A DNA stretch of 64,000 nt from Mesostigma viride (lineage: Eukaryota > Streptophyta > Mesostigmatophyceae > Mesostigmatales > Mesostigmataceae), in NCBI GenBank assembly GCA_009746045.1, contig RPFO01000156.1, positions 2,778,452 to 2,842,451 on the forward strand. The letters are read 5' to 3'. The notes below the pieces were generated by a model. The model ran no database searches. It had not been told where the DNA came from and saw nothing but the letters and a program-made list of their open reading frames with translations. The position numbers were made by a program, and so were the translations under genes. This document shows positions 43,731 to 54,349 of the stretch, in pieces (the first letter of the stretch is position 1; every line of letters starts with the position of its first letter).

Positions 43731-45330
43731 GCTTTATGCAGATGATACCACCCTCATCGAGCGCCCCGAGCACATTTCAGACCTGGCTGGACTGTCTCCA
43801 GGGGCTTGGAGTCGCGAGCGGTGGGGTTGGAGATTAGTGTCAAAACTGAGGCGATGTTGATTGGGGCTACCAGTTGCCCGCCACTGCCGCGGCTGCTAGA
43901 CGGGACGGAGCTCCCGTTCCGTGATCGCTTCAAACTGCTGGGAAGCATGCTCCCTGACACCGCCGACGATGTGGACACCCGCATGGGCCTGGCCTGGGCC
44001 AGGCTTTGTTCGCTCAACACCTAGTGGCACTCGATGGATCGACCCGGGCGATCGGACCGCAAGCGCGTGCTCTTCAAGGTCCTGGTCCTCACGGTGCTCA
44101 TGCACCTACGGCGCCGAGGCGCATGGACGCTCACGGACAAGCTGGTCACCCGGCTGAGCGGCACGGTTTACAGGATGCTCCGACAGGTCCTGAATGTAGG
44201 GTTTTCCACACATGGGTCGTTAGAGTCTTTGCATAATGGTATGCCCCGTATTACCGATGACATTAGTCAGCATAGGATAGCATTTGTAGGACCTCTCGCT
44301 CGAACCAGCTAGTCAGGTAGCTCACCGCCCTCGGTTTGGCCGGCCCCCAGCGGCTTGGCCAGCCAGAGCGGCATATATCCTGACCTGGCCTGGCCCTGCC
44401 CAAGGACAAAACCAGATCGATGGGTTGGTATAGACCTGCTATCTATGAACAATACAGATCAGTTCCGAGTGCTGGCGGACCTCGTGGTCCCAGCCAAGTT
44501 GGAACACCGCATTAATTTCCTTCCTCTCTCTTGCTTGGACTGCTATGCAGGACTTACGAAGCGGTGGCAGACCATTGTCGAGGCCCACACACCAGCCCCT
44601 GCGGGCAAGCCCCCCCCCCCCCCCGCTGGAGGAAGGGACCGGCTTTGCTGAGTAGAGTAGCTAGGATTTTTGTAGATTACCGTAGTGGCTCAAAACCCTT
44701 TGCGAATTAATATTTTTTCGAGGGTTTTTCTGCATGGTTTTGACACTTTGCGGGGAAAGTTCAGCACGTGTTAGGTAAACTTCGAGCCCGGGAGCTTGTT
44801 TATATTAGGGCACCTAGTTCAGTGTCTGACTTGGATTCTAACCTATCAAGTACATTAATTACCCACCAAGCGCAGTTCCTATCTGACAAATAAGTGAGTA
44901 CCAGTATGACATAAGGCCCTAATCAGTGCTGATAGGGCCCCTAATCAGTGCTACACTGCTACTTGAACGGGTTCTCAATCTGGCGCAACGCGGCGCGGCG
45001 CGGCGAGCGCGGCGCTCCCCTTCATCTAGCTGCGCCGCGGCCTGCAGCCAGAAACAGGTGTAGCGGCGCTGCCCGGTTTTCATACTTTACGGGGTAAATT
45101 GGAGCATTATTTTAGCACTTTTCGGGGGGTCATTCGAAAATATTAATTCGCAAAGGGTTTTGAGCCACTACGGTAGTTTAGCGTTCAGTTAGCTAGTTAG
45201 GACTTAGGTAGGTTTCGCGGCTTCGCTCAACCCCATCCACCAGCAAGGGAATATTCATACATGCTACACGATCTTCCCACGGAGTCATGCTATAATTTAA
45301 TGCAATTTAATCGAATTGAAGGTTCCGCAG
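43731..45330 (+). mobile_element. LINE-II copy, 5'-truncated, with MITE in its 3' UTR
   Basis: The copy starts at the catalytic motif LYADDTTLIERPEH (43733) and continues with VGLEISVKTEAMLIGATSCP, FRDRFKLLGSMLPDTADDVD and TRMGLAWARL. A stop follows, then VLFKVLVLTVL, AWTLTDKLVTRLSGTVYRML and MPRITDDISQHRIAFVGPLA, then stops, and finally RWQTIVEAHTPAPAGKPPPP to the stop at 44649-44651. The 3' UTR (ATCCACCAGCAAGGGAATAT) and hairpin (TCTTCCCACGGAG, 45283-45300) close it. Several stops and frame changes make it a dead copy. The MITE at 44680-45173 splits the 3' UTR cleanly. Confidence 0.85.
44680..45173. mobile_element. 494-bp MITE, copy 2, in LINE-II 3' UTR
   Basis: It has the same length and orientation as copy 1, with TA duplicated at 44678-44679 and 45174-45175. 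Removing it restores GTAGATTAGTTTAG, which agrees with other LINE-II 3' UTRs (for example CTAGATTAGAATAG on the minus strand near 7770). The terminal repeats read CCGTAGTGGCTCAAAACCCT, different from copy 1 at three sites. Confidence 0.9.
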
Positions 45331-45461
45331 TTTGCGAAAATCTCACCATATTTGGATGCGCTGGCAAATATAAGTACTATGGCTTGGGTGTTGCAGACTC
45401 AACTGTAGCAGCTCAGAATAAAAGCCGTTGAGAACAATAATATTCATAATAACTGTACAAT

Positions 45462-45880
45462 ATCAAAGATACAACCAGCGCAGGCCAGAAATCTGGAAGA
45501 ATCCGGACCATGGTACCTAGCTCGAGCCTGCTGTCATCTTATCGAGTCCTTATGGATTATGGAAATGGATGGAGGTGGATATGTGTAGCCGTGAACATTG
45601 CAGAAATTACGGCTGGCTGACGTTTATCGAGCCCTACACGGTTTAGCTAGAAACAAACTCGCGTTATCAGGGCTATTGTTCCTAGCGGCCACGAGTGTCC
45701 TGTTGTAAGCTCCACTACTGCGATATGATCGCTGTCCCGCCATCAAGGAATCACCCTCAATAGAAGTAAGCAGTACCCCATTGTACACGAGGAATATTGA
45801 GCTGTTTAAGGAAACGAACCGCCGGCAAAGCTGACGGTTCTCCGGTCCGGCAACATTGCGGCCTTCTGACGCTGATTCGA
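45462..45880 (+). repeat. R-repeat copy
   Basis: ACAACCAGCGCAGGCCAGAA through GACCATGGTACC..GCTCGAGCCTGC and on to AAATTACGGCTGGCTGACG parallels 53800-54130 with many substitutions. It has no coding capacity. Function and family are unknown. Confidence 0.6.
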
Positions 45881-46980
45881 ATTTCAATCAATCCCACTCA
45901 CGATTATTACCGCATCCCCGGCCCCGGACCCTTGCTCTGCTCCGTCATTGGTTGGCCTCACACGTCCTGCAAACTGGAACGATGAACTGTCGGCCGGCCA
46001 TGCTCAAGTTGCTTACTATTGGGCTTGACAACTTGGATGCATGAGCGCGTGGACTAAATACCCGAACAACGTTTCAGGCAATATCAATGTGCGGCGTTTT
46101 AGCCCTCGACGTGCAGCAAGACCCGGGTAATTCCCTCTCGGCCGACAGTCAAAAACTGGCCTGTGAGATTGTTCCTGCGTCTCTGTTTCGAAACGCCGAT
46201 TCCTACTGCTGGTCTGTGAAGGGGACAGCGTGGTTCCCGCATTTTGGCAACCTCACGGATTTTGCCATTTGCCGAAGTCACTTGGCCTGCCCCACAGCCA
46301 GACACTGACAGCCCCCCTTCACCCAGCTTCAACCCCTTCACTAGCTTTAGAGGCTCAAGGCAAGTCACGTGACGTCCAGCAAGGCAGAAACTTTCGTGGC
46401 GCGGCCCGCTGCGGGGAACCGGTTCTGAGCTGCTCTGGGCTTTCCAACACGCTATGTACTTACGTTTGTCCGTACACTAAAATCCGTGCTGGACGCCAGA
46501 ATGTAATGCCCCCCCAAAACGACAGCAACATGCAAGCGGCTTAAGATTATTAGCGATGGCATGGCGGTAGGGCGAGTCCCGTACTACAGACGCGCGTTCG
46601 ATGAATGCATGCCTTGGCAAATAATTTGGGATGCTGAATTTACTTGGCACCTCACGAGTTCATCTACAATATAACGTGGAGGCACAGGGAAATTGTACTC
46701 TATATGTATTTCCTACGTTTAGGAAGGCGGGGCTGGCCAAGACGGCCGTTGCATTCTGAGTGACATTTCTGGTCAAAGTAACGAGAAATGCAACCCTTTC
46801 GCTGCGGTCGTCCCGTGTGGCAAGATTGGAAACAGGAAATGCCTTCCTGCAGCAAATTTGCCCCTAGGGTGGAGTTTATATTGTAGATAAAACAATTTGG
46901 AGTGAAGGACAAAGAATCCCCGTATTGCTAGCAGGCCCTCTCTAGATCGGCAAAAGAACTTGTTGGGCGAGTTCTTCCAC
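45881..46980. other. Spacer and 5' flank of the F-box gene
   Basis: No supportable gene. Short open frames at 45797-45985 and 46087-46308 lack recognisable content. Confidence 0.5.
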
Positions 46981-47002
46981 CCTACGCTTCCGATTCTAGA
47001 GC

Positions 47003-49306
47003 ATGGCCTCCACGCCTTGGTCTCCTGTGACTGATGCGCCTACATCATCCGCAACGCCAACCACGATAGAAGACCCTGTGTCCGTCACGCTGCAAGAGCT
47101 GGCGTCGACTCCAGGCATCGACGCGACGCTGATGAGTTTTCTGCCACTGACCGAGCGGCTGCGACTGCGCGGGCTATGCCGTTCCTTCCGACACGCTGTG
47201 GACGCCTCTCTGGCCATTCTGCACGAGATCTCGGGAGATGACGTGGAAGCCTTACAACGACACTGGGCCAGCATCAGCGTAACGAAATTGGGGGGCGCCA
47301 GCAGCAGCGCCAGCCGTGACGATGCGGACGCCAGCAGCGCCGCGCCCATGTGCTGGCTTCTCTCCCGCTGCCCCAACCTGCGTTCCCTGAGCACGCTCAC
47401 GCGCGAGCAGGCCCCGCTTCCCTGGCTCGAGAAGGACACGCCCAGGGGCCCCTGGCAGGCGCCCGGGGTGAATGCGCTCCTGTCCGCGCTGGCCTCCCGC
47501 TGCCGCCACCTGTCTTCCCTCGACCTTGAGCTCAGCGTGGCGGTGACCGACGATGGGGTTATTGCTCTGGCCCGAGGCTGCCCCCACCTGTCCCGCCTCA
47601 ACCTCACTTGCTGCTACAACGTCACCGACGCTGCCATACGCGCAGTCGCGGCAGGCTGTCCCGGGCTGACTCAGCTCGTCCTGCTGGGCTGCGAGGGGAT
47701 CACGGACGCCAGCATCACCCACGTGGTCCGTGACTGCCCCCGGCTGACCCTGCTGGACGTGGCCTACTGCCGGGGCGTCACCGACGCCAGCGTAAGCCTG
47801 CTGGGCGACCATTGTGGGTCCCTGGAGCATCTCAACCTGTTTGGCTGCGAGGGCATCACGGACGCCAGCATGATCCGGGTCGGGGCTGGGTGCCCGGGGC
47901 TGACTCAGCTCGTCCTGGCCGACAACGCGGGGATCACCGATGCCGGCCTACGCGCGGTCCTGGCGGGCAATGGCCGGGGCACCCTGGCCCACCTGAACGT
48001 GATGGGCTGCGGCGGGGTGTCAGATGCCAGCCTGTTCGCGCTCGCGGCCTCGTCCTGTGCGCCCTGGTTGCGCCACCTGGACGCGCAGAGGACCGGCGTG
48101 ACGGACGCGGGCTTGAGGGCGGTGGTTGCGGCGTGCCCTCGCTTGGCTACGCTAGTGGTGTGGGACCATGCGAGTGTGGCCGAGGAGCCGATGGTGTTTG
48201 TGCCGGGGGGCGGGCCTGTGGTGGAAGCTGCGCACTCAGCGGACTCAGAAACGAGTTCTGGTGTCTCGAGTCCTCACTCGGGGCGGCGGCTGTCAGCTGC
48301 TCAGATAGGGGGTCCTTTGCACTCGTCAGGGTATGCTGATGTTGGCCAGCGCCAGCACGCGAACACGTCGTCGCACGGCAGCCACCCCGGACGGGAGGTA
48401 GGGAGTGAAAGTCGTCTCGCAGAGATAGGGAGCCGTCGGGGGAAAGCTTCGAGCACCGGTAGGGGGTATGACGAAGCGGGGGGTGATGTCTACATGAGCA
48501 ACGTGCTGGCGCTGGAGTCGCTCGACATGTCGTCCTGCTTCAGCGTCACCAACGAGACGCTGACGTCCATCGCCGCCACCTGCCCGCGGCTCCGCGAGCT
48601 GCGACTCGCCCGCTGCAAAGTGGTCACCGACGCCAGCATTATCGCCATTGCCGAGCACTGCCCGTTGCTCGAGGTACTGGGAGTGGCCGAGTGCGAGGAC
48701 GTGTCGGACGCAAGTGTCATCATCGTGGCCGAGCGGTGCCGGTCGTTCAAGGCGCTCGATGCGGCGTGCTGCGGGCGGGTGACGGACGAGAGTGTCTCCG
48801 TGCTGGCGCGGCGCCGGTCAGGGACTCTGCGCAAGCTAAGCGTGTCTGAGTGCCCCGGCGTGACCGACGCCGGCGTGCGGGAGATCGCGGACAGGTGTCG
48901 GCAGCTCAGGCAGCTCAACGTGAGCGGGTGCACGGGGGTGACGGATGCCAGCGTTTGCGCCGTGGGCCGCGGCTGTGGTCGGCTGCAGCAGTTGTTCGTG
49001 GCGGGGTGTGGTGGGGTGACGGACCTGGGGGTGGCGGCGCTGGCGGAGGGATGTCCTTTTCTGCAGCATTTGATCGTGTCGGGGTGCCCCGGGGTGACGG
49101 ATGAAGGAATGGGCGCGGTTGCGAGCGGTTGTGGGGGGTTGCAGCTGTTGGACGTGGCCGAGTGTGGCGGGGTCACGCTGGAGGGGATACGGTTGGTTGG
49201 GAAGGCGTGCAAGCAGCTGCATTATCTGTATGCGGAGGAGTGCGTGGGGATGAGCGAGGGTGTGCTGCGGTCGCTGGTGGCACCCAACTGCTTTGTGTTT
49301 GTCTAG
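47003..49306 (+). CDS. F-box / leucine-rich-repeat protein (FBXL/AMN1 type)
   Basis: This single-exon gene encodes 767 residues from ATG 47003. It probably acts as the substrate-binding subunit of an SCF ubiquitin ligase. An F-box-like segment lies at about residues 33-76 (IDATLMSFLPLTERLRLRGL then CRSFRHAVDA). About 17 cysteine-containing LRRs follow, with the pattern CP-L--L-L--C--VTDASI: eight before and nine after a Ser/Gly/Arg-rich insert at about residues 389-495. The repeats show strong sequence homogeneity, typical of the LRR_CC subfamily in FBXL proteins and yeast Amn1/Grr1. The F-box is weak by eye, so a plain LRR protein is the alternative. No frame damage. The gene is followed after 185 bp by the 2.35-kb C/T tract, which may affect its 3' end formation. 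Codon use is GC-rich like the other host genes. Confidence 0.85.
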   Translation: MASTPWSPVTDAPTSSATPTTIEDPVSVTLQELASTPGIDATLMSFLPLTERLRLRGLCRSFRHAVDASLAILHEISGDDVEALQRHWASISVTKLGGASSSASRDDADASSAAPMCWLLSRCPNLRSLSTLTREQAPLPWLEKDTPRGPWQAPGVNALLSALASRCRHLSSLDLELSVAVTDDGVIALARGCPHLSRLNLTCCYNVTDAAIRAVAAGCPGLTQLVLLGCEGITDASITHVVRDCPRLTLLDVAYCRGVTDASVSLLGDHCGSLEHLNLFGCEGITDASMIRVGAGCPGLTQLVLADNAGITDAGLRAVLAGNGRGTLAHLNVMGCGGVSDASLFALAASSCAPWLRHLDAQRTGVTDAGLRAVVAACPRLATLVVWDHASVAEEPMVFVPGGGPVVEAAHSADSETSSGVSSPHSGRRLSAAQIGGPLHSSGYADVGQRQHANTSSHGSHPGREVGSESRLAEIGSRRGKASSTGRGYDEAGGDVYMSNVLALESLDMSSCFSVTNETLTSIAATCPRLRELRLARCKVVTDASIIAIAEHCPLLEVLGVAECEDVSDASVIIVAERCRSFKALDAACCGRVTDESVSVLARRRSGTLRKLSVSECPGVTDAGVREIADRCRQLRQLNVSGCTGVTDASVCAVGRGCGRLQQLFVAGCGGVTDLGVAALAEGCPFLQHLIVSGCPGVTDEGMGAVASGCGGLQLLDVAECGGVTLEGIRLVGKACKQLHYLYAEECVGMSEGVLRSLVAPNCFVFV

Positions 49307-49490
49307 GCAAGTCATTGGAATGATTAAACTGCCATTCCAGGCAAAGCTGTTCCTGATCTCGCATTTAAATTATGTGCACTGCTTAAAAATGAATTCAAGA
49401 GGATTTCATGCACACTCCATAGGCTACGCCTCTTGATCAGGCGACTTCGAAAAATTGGGGCGAAGAATTCATTTTTTCATTCATTGATCT

Positions 49491-51840
49491 TCCTTTCTTT
49501 CTTTCTCTCCTTCCTTCCTTCCTTCCTCCCTCCCTTCCTTCCTTCCTTCCTTCCTTCCTCCCTCCCTTCCTTCCTTCCTTCCTTCCTTCCTTCCCTCCCT
49601 CCCTCCCTCCCTCCCTCCCTCCCTCCCTCCCTCCCTCCTCCTCCCTCCCTCCCTCCTCCCTCCCTCCCTCCCTCCCTCCTCCTCCCTCCTCCCTCCCTCC
49701 CTCCCTCCCTCCCTCCCTCCCTCCTCCCTCCTCCCTCCCTCCCTCCCTCCCTCCTCCCTCTCCCTCCCTCCTCCCTCCCTCCTCCCTCCTCCCTCCCTCC
49801 TCCCTCCCTCCTCCTCCCTCCTCCCTCCTCCCTCCCTCCCTCCTCCCTCCCTCCCTCCTCCCTCCCTCCCTCCCTCCTCCCTCCCTCCCTCCCTCCTCCC
49901 TCCCTCCCTCCCTCCCCTCCCTCCTCCCTCCCTCCCTCCTCCTCCTCCCTCCCTCCCTCCCTCCTCCTCCCTCCCTCCCTCCTCCCCTCCCTCCCTCCCT
50001 CCCTCCCTCCCTCCCTCCTCCTCCTCCTCCTCCTCCCTCCCTCCTCCCTCCCTCCCTCCCTCCTCCCTCCCTCCCTCCTCCTCCTCCCTCCCTCCCTCCT
50101 CCCTCCCTCCTCCTCCTCCTCCCTCCCTCCTCCCTCCCTCCTCTCCCTCCCTCCCTCCCTCCCTCCCTCCCTCCTCCCTCCCTCCTCCCTCCCTCCCTCC
50201 CTCCCTCCCTCCCTCTCCCCCTCCCTCCTCCCTCCCTCCCTCCCTCCCTCCTCCCTCCCTCCCTCCTCCCCCTCCTCCCTCCTCCCTCCCTCCTCCCTCC
50301 CTCCCTCCTCCCTCCTCCCTCCCTCCCTCCTCCTCCCTCCCTCCTCCTCCTCCTCCCTCCCTCCTCCCTCCCTCCTCCCTCCCTCCTCCCTCTCCTCCCT
50401 CCCTCCCTTCCCTCCTCCCTTCCTCCCTCCCTCCTCCTTTCCTTCTTCCTCCCTTCCTTCCTTCCTTCCTTCCTTCCTTCCTTCCTTCCTTCCTTCCTTC
50501 CTTCCTTCCTTCCTTCCTTCCTTCCTTCCTTCCTTCCTTCCTTCCTTCCTTCCTTCCTTCCTTCCTTCCTTCCTTCCTTCCTTCCTTCCTTCCTTCCTTC
50601 CTTCCTTCCTTCCTTCCTTCCTTCCTTCCTTCCTTCCTTCCTTCCTTCCTTCCTTCCTTCCTTCCTTCCTTCCTTCCTTCCTTCCTTCCTTCCTTCCTTC
50701 CTTCCTTCCTTCCTTCCTTCCTTCCTTCCTTCCTTCCTTCCTTCCTTCCTTCCTTCCTTCCTTCCTTCCTTCCTTCCTTCCTTCCTTCCTTCCTTCCTTC
50801 CTTCCTTCCTTCCTTCCTTCCTTCCTTCCTTCCTTCCTTCCTTCCTTCCTTCCTTCCTTCCTTCCTTCCTTCCTTCCTTCCTTCCTTCCTTCCTTCCTTC
50901 CTTCCTTCCTTCCTTCCTTCCTTCCTTCCTTCCTTCCTTCCTTCCTTCCTTCCTTCCTTCCTTCCTTCCTTCCTTCCTTCCTTCCTTCCTTCCTTCCTTC
51001 CTTCCTTCCTTCCTTCCTTCCTTCCTTCCTTCCTTCCTTCCTTCCTTCCTTCCTTCCTTCCTTCCTTCCTTCCTTCCTTCCTTCCTTCCTTCCTTCCTTC
51101 CTTCCTTCCTTCCTTCCTTTCCTTCCTTCCTTCCTTCCTTCCTTCCTTCCTTCCTTCCTTCCTTCCTTCCTTCCTTCCTTCCTTCCTTCCTTCCTTCCTT
51201 CCTTCCTTCCTTCCTTCCTTCCTTCCTTCCTTCCTTCCTTCCTTCCTTCCTTCCTTCCTTCCTTCCTTCCTTCCTTCCTTCCTTCCTTCCTTCCTTCCTT
51301 CCTTCCTTCCTTCCTTCCTTCCTTCCTTCCTTCCTTCCTTCCTTCCTTCCTTCCTTCCTTCCTTCCTTCCTTCCTTCCTTCCTTCCTTCCTTCCTTCCTT
51401 CCTTCCTTCCTTCCTTCCTTCCTTCCTTCCTTCCTTCCTTCCTTCCTTCCTTCCTTCCTTCCTTCCTTCCTTCCTTCCTTCCTTCCTTCCTTCCTTCCTT
51501 CCTTCCTTCCTTCCTTCCTTCCTTCCTTCCTTCCTTCCTTCCTTCCTTCCTTCCTTCCTTCCTTCCTTCCTTCCTTCCTTCCTTCCTTCCTTCCTTCCTT
51601 CCTTCCTTCCTTCCTTCCTTCCTTCCTTCCTTCCTTCCTTCCTTCCTTCCTTTCCTTCCTTCCTTCCTTCCTTCCTTCCTTCCTTCCTTCCTTCCTTCCT
51701 TCCTTCCTTCCTTCCTTCCTTCCTTCCTTCCTTCCTTCCTTCCTTCCTTCCTTCCTTCCTTCCTTCCTTCCTTCCTTCCTTCCTTCCTTCCTTCCTTCCT
51801 TCCTTCCTTCCTTCCTTCCTTCCTTCCTTCCTTCCTTCTT
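49491..51840. repeat. 2.35-kb polypyrimidine tract (CCCT/CCT, then CCTT)
   Basis: 49500-50450 is an irregular mix of CCCT, CCT and CCTT units. From about 50453 to 51837 it is pure CCTT except for an extra T near 51120 and near 51652. The whole block is C/T on the plus strand and G/A on the minus strand. The long open frames in it (SFLP and KEGR repeats) are artefacts. Confidence 0.95.
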
Positions 51841-52259
51841 TTTTTCTTTCATTAATTCATTAATTCATGCACTAGCTCATGCATTCATGCATGAATGCAT
51901 TCATTCATATGCAACTTTTCACTTTTTAATTCATTCATTTGTTCATCGGCATTCATCCGTTCGATCATTCATTTGATCCTCATGCGCGCTCCCGGCGTTG
52001 GGGAGCTGGAGAAGTGCTCACAATAATATAATTAATTCATCAACACGTATATCGACTGCTGCACGTCACCTGAGCATAAATCCTCAATATCCAGTCTATT
52101 TAAGCGCGGGTGTGCCCCTGAAAGCCCTCAGGCTCCGGGAGAGGCCTTTATATTCTCCCAAACCGGCAGCTCGATCCCGAATTACTTCCAAGACTATCTG
52201 TGGTCCCTGGACGATCGATGGCGGGGCAGCCTTATACTGCGTCCGCTATTAAAATTAAA
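51841..52259. other. AT-rich low-complexity spacer with decayed LINE tail
   Basis: ATTC-rich sequence at 51848-51975 continues the microsatellite edge. A degenerate minus-strand copy of the third hairpin tail (GCACGTCACCTGAGCATAAA) is at 52058-52090. No gene. Confidence 0.55.
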
Positions 52260-52366
52260 TTAAATTATAACATGCCTCCGTTGGGAGATCATGTAGCACA
52301 TATTCTGGACAGGATGGATGAGTGGAGTGGAGGAAGCCGCGTATATAATCGAACTAAAGCTAACTC
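52260..52366 (-). mobile_element. LINE-II tail fragment
   Basis: AATTATAACATGCCTCCGTT then GGGAGATCATGTAGCACATA and the GGAAGCCGCG...AATCGAACTA block match 3034-3125. It is cut at about 52366 where an ORF1 fragment begins. Confidence 0.7.
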
Positions 52367-53150
52367 ATGGGCCTGGTAGGTGAGGTAGAACTGCGTGGGT
52401 GCCACCGCCTTCCCCACTCACGGGACAAGGCGGCTCCCCCACCAGTCCTGCTCACCTTCCCCTCCCCTGAGGATAAGCAGCGGTTCCTCTCTCGTCGCAA
52501 GAGGTTGCACGACCTCACCTGGACGCTGGATGACGACCTGACCCCCGCTCAGCAACAGCAGCGACGCGACCTGTGGCCGGAATACCTCCGCCATAAGCAG
52601 GACCCCCAGAAGCCCAAGGTGTACTGGAGGGGCGGGGACCTGATGATCAACCACAAGATGTACGGACGCCCCCAGCGGGCTAGAATAGCAATAGCCCTAG
52701 CAATTGTAACCATTGGAGTCACTGCCGCTAAGGCAGCCATGCCTAGAATGTTCGCCTAGCTGTGCCAACATACCTAGTCACGTGCCGCCAACGCACGGTA
52801 CACAACCAGCCATAGCCTTAGCCTAGTCCTATAGTACAGCCATGCTACGCCCGTGCTATGGTCAGATTACTTGCCCACGCTATACTTGTTATGCCACGCT
52901 TATTACATGGGTCTTATTGCACCCACAGTTTGCCGGATCGTTAGCCTGTCCTTTTAGCTAGCGCGCCCGATTGCAGCTGTGGCATGCCTTCGGCATGAAG
53001 GAGACTGGGGGCCGTCTCTGCCCTTTCTCCTGTAGTGCACACACAGGGATTAAAAGCACTTCAGTGCTCCGTGACTCCCCAACGGGAGCACGTGTTTAAT
53101 TAATTAATTAATTAATTAATTAATTAATTAATTAATTAACTCTATGTAAG
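52367..53150 (+). mobile_element. ORF1 family-2 element, 5'-truncated, with LINE-I-type tail
   Basis: The frame 52367-52759 encodes an ORF1 C-terminus related to, but clearly distinct from, copies A to C: RDKAAPPPVLLTFPSPEDKQ, LTWTLDDDLTPAQQQQRRDL and KVYWRGGDLMINHKMYGRP, with an extra Ala/Ile-rich tail. A 3' UTR of about 300 bp follows, matching 1381-1615 on the minus strand. It ends in the LINE-I hairpin (53064-53091) and a long TTAA run. No reverse transcriptase. The tail identity with LINE-I suggests mobilisation by LINE-I. Confidence 0.8.
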
Positions 53151-53154
53151 CTAT

Positions 53155-53575
53155 CGAGTCTAGAAAATCCTATCCACGCTACTCATCAAATGGCTACTCC
53201 TCTTGGGGGGAGGCGGCTTGCAGGCCCACAGGGGCTGGCGTGTGAGCCTTGACAATCTTCTTCCACCGCTTCTTGTCCTGCATGGCAGTCCAAAGAAGGG
53301 ATGGAGACGGGATGCGGTATTCAAACTGGGCTGGGACCACTAGGTCGGCCAGCAACATCTGGGTATAGGTCATGGCATGTTTTCCGTACCCTTTTAGGAA
53401 TGTTCTTGGGGCCAGGCCAGGTCAAAATATGCCGCCGGCCCTGGTTGGCCGATCGAGCCGCTGGGGACCGGCCAGACCAAGGGCGATGTTGACCTGGCTG
53501 GTGCGAGCAAGATGTCCTACAAATGCTATCCTACGCTGCATAATCTCGTCCGAAATACGAGGCATAGCGTGATAC
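53155..53575 (-). pseudogene. LINE-II ORF2 C-terminal fragment
   Basis: The minus strand reads MPRISDEIMQRRIAFVGHLA, RTSQVNIALGLAGPQRLDRP, a stop, then ADLVVPAQFEYRIP and KKRWKKIVKAHTPAPVG to a stop near 53205. It is the counterpart of 44240-44650 with independent damage. Confidence 0.75.
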
Positions 53576-53784
53576 ATAGCGTACGTACCGTGATAGATAG
53601 CGTCCGCTATGCCTGTCCACTACTTCCTGTTGTATTGCACCCATGCATGTAGGTACATGCAGTCGGGCCTGCCCCCTGATGCTTGAGAGACCTCTGCATG
53701 TGTGGAGCTGCATATTATACCCCACTTCATGAGGCAGTGAGAGAAGCTAGGCCTGGTGCCAGCCCTCCCTCCTTGTAATTGTGT

Positions 53785-54135
53785 ATCGCAGGGTATCAAA
53801 GAGACAACCAGCGCAGGCCAGAAATCGGGAGAATCCGGACCATGGTAGCTCGAGCCTGCCGTTATCTTTTCCGCGTTTTCGAGTCGTTCAGGATGATGAA
53901 GATGAATGGTGATGGAAATGTGTATCCTTGTGCATTGAAATTATGGCTGGCTTACGTGTGGAGCGACTAGATGACCTAGACGGTGGGGCCGGAAACAGCA
54001 TGCTTGATCAGGGCGTGTGTTTCGAGCCTAACTGGCCGGGAGTGTCTAGTGGTGAGCACCATTGCTGCGATCGCTCTCCCACCATTTACGAGGAAATACC
54101 CGCAAATGGAAAACCACTGAAAAGGTCTAGCTAGT
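53785..54135 (+). repeat. R-repeat copy
   Basis: GTATCAAAGAGACAACCAGC leads to GCCAGAAATCGGGAGAATCC, GACCATGGTAGCTCGAGCCT and ATTATGGCTGGCTTACG. Related copies are at 45462-45880 and split across 8160-10845. Unknown family. Confidence 0.6.
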
Positions 54136-54349
54136 CAGTCATCACGTTAGCCATGCCATGATTCCAAACGTCCAAGAAACTGCACACGGTGCAAAGGCAA
54201 AAAGCCGGAGGACAGCACTTTCAAATGTGCGGCGGGAACCAAAAGCCCACGGATGCCAGAAAACATCGTGTTGCGGCAGCGACGCGACGATGTGGACAAC
54301 GAATCCAGTGCCAAGCTCGGAACGGCCGCAAAGGAGATCTGGCATCACA

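Noticed and set aside
49433-51976. 847-codon FLPS and 791-codon KEGR frames on opposite strands
   Set aside because: Artefacts of the C/T tract.
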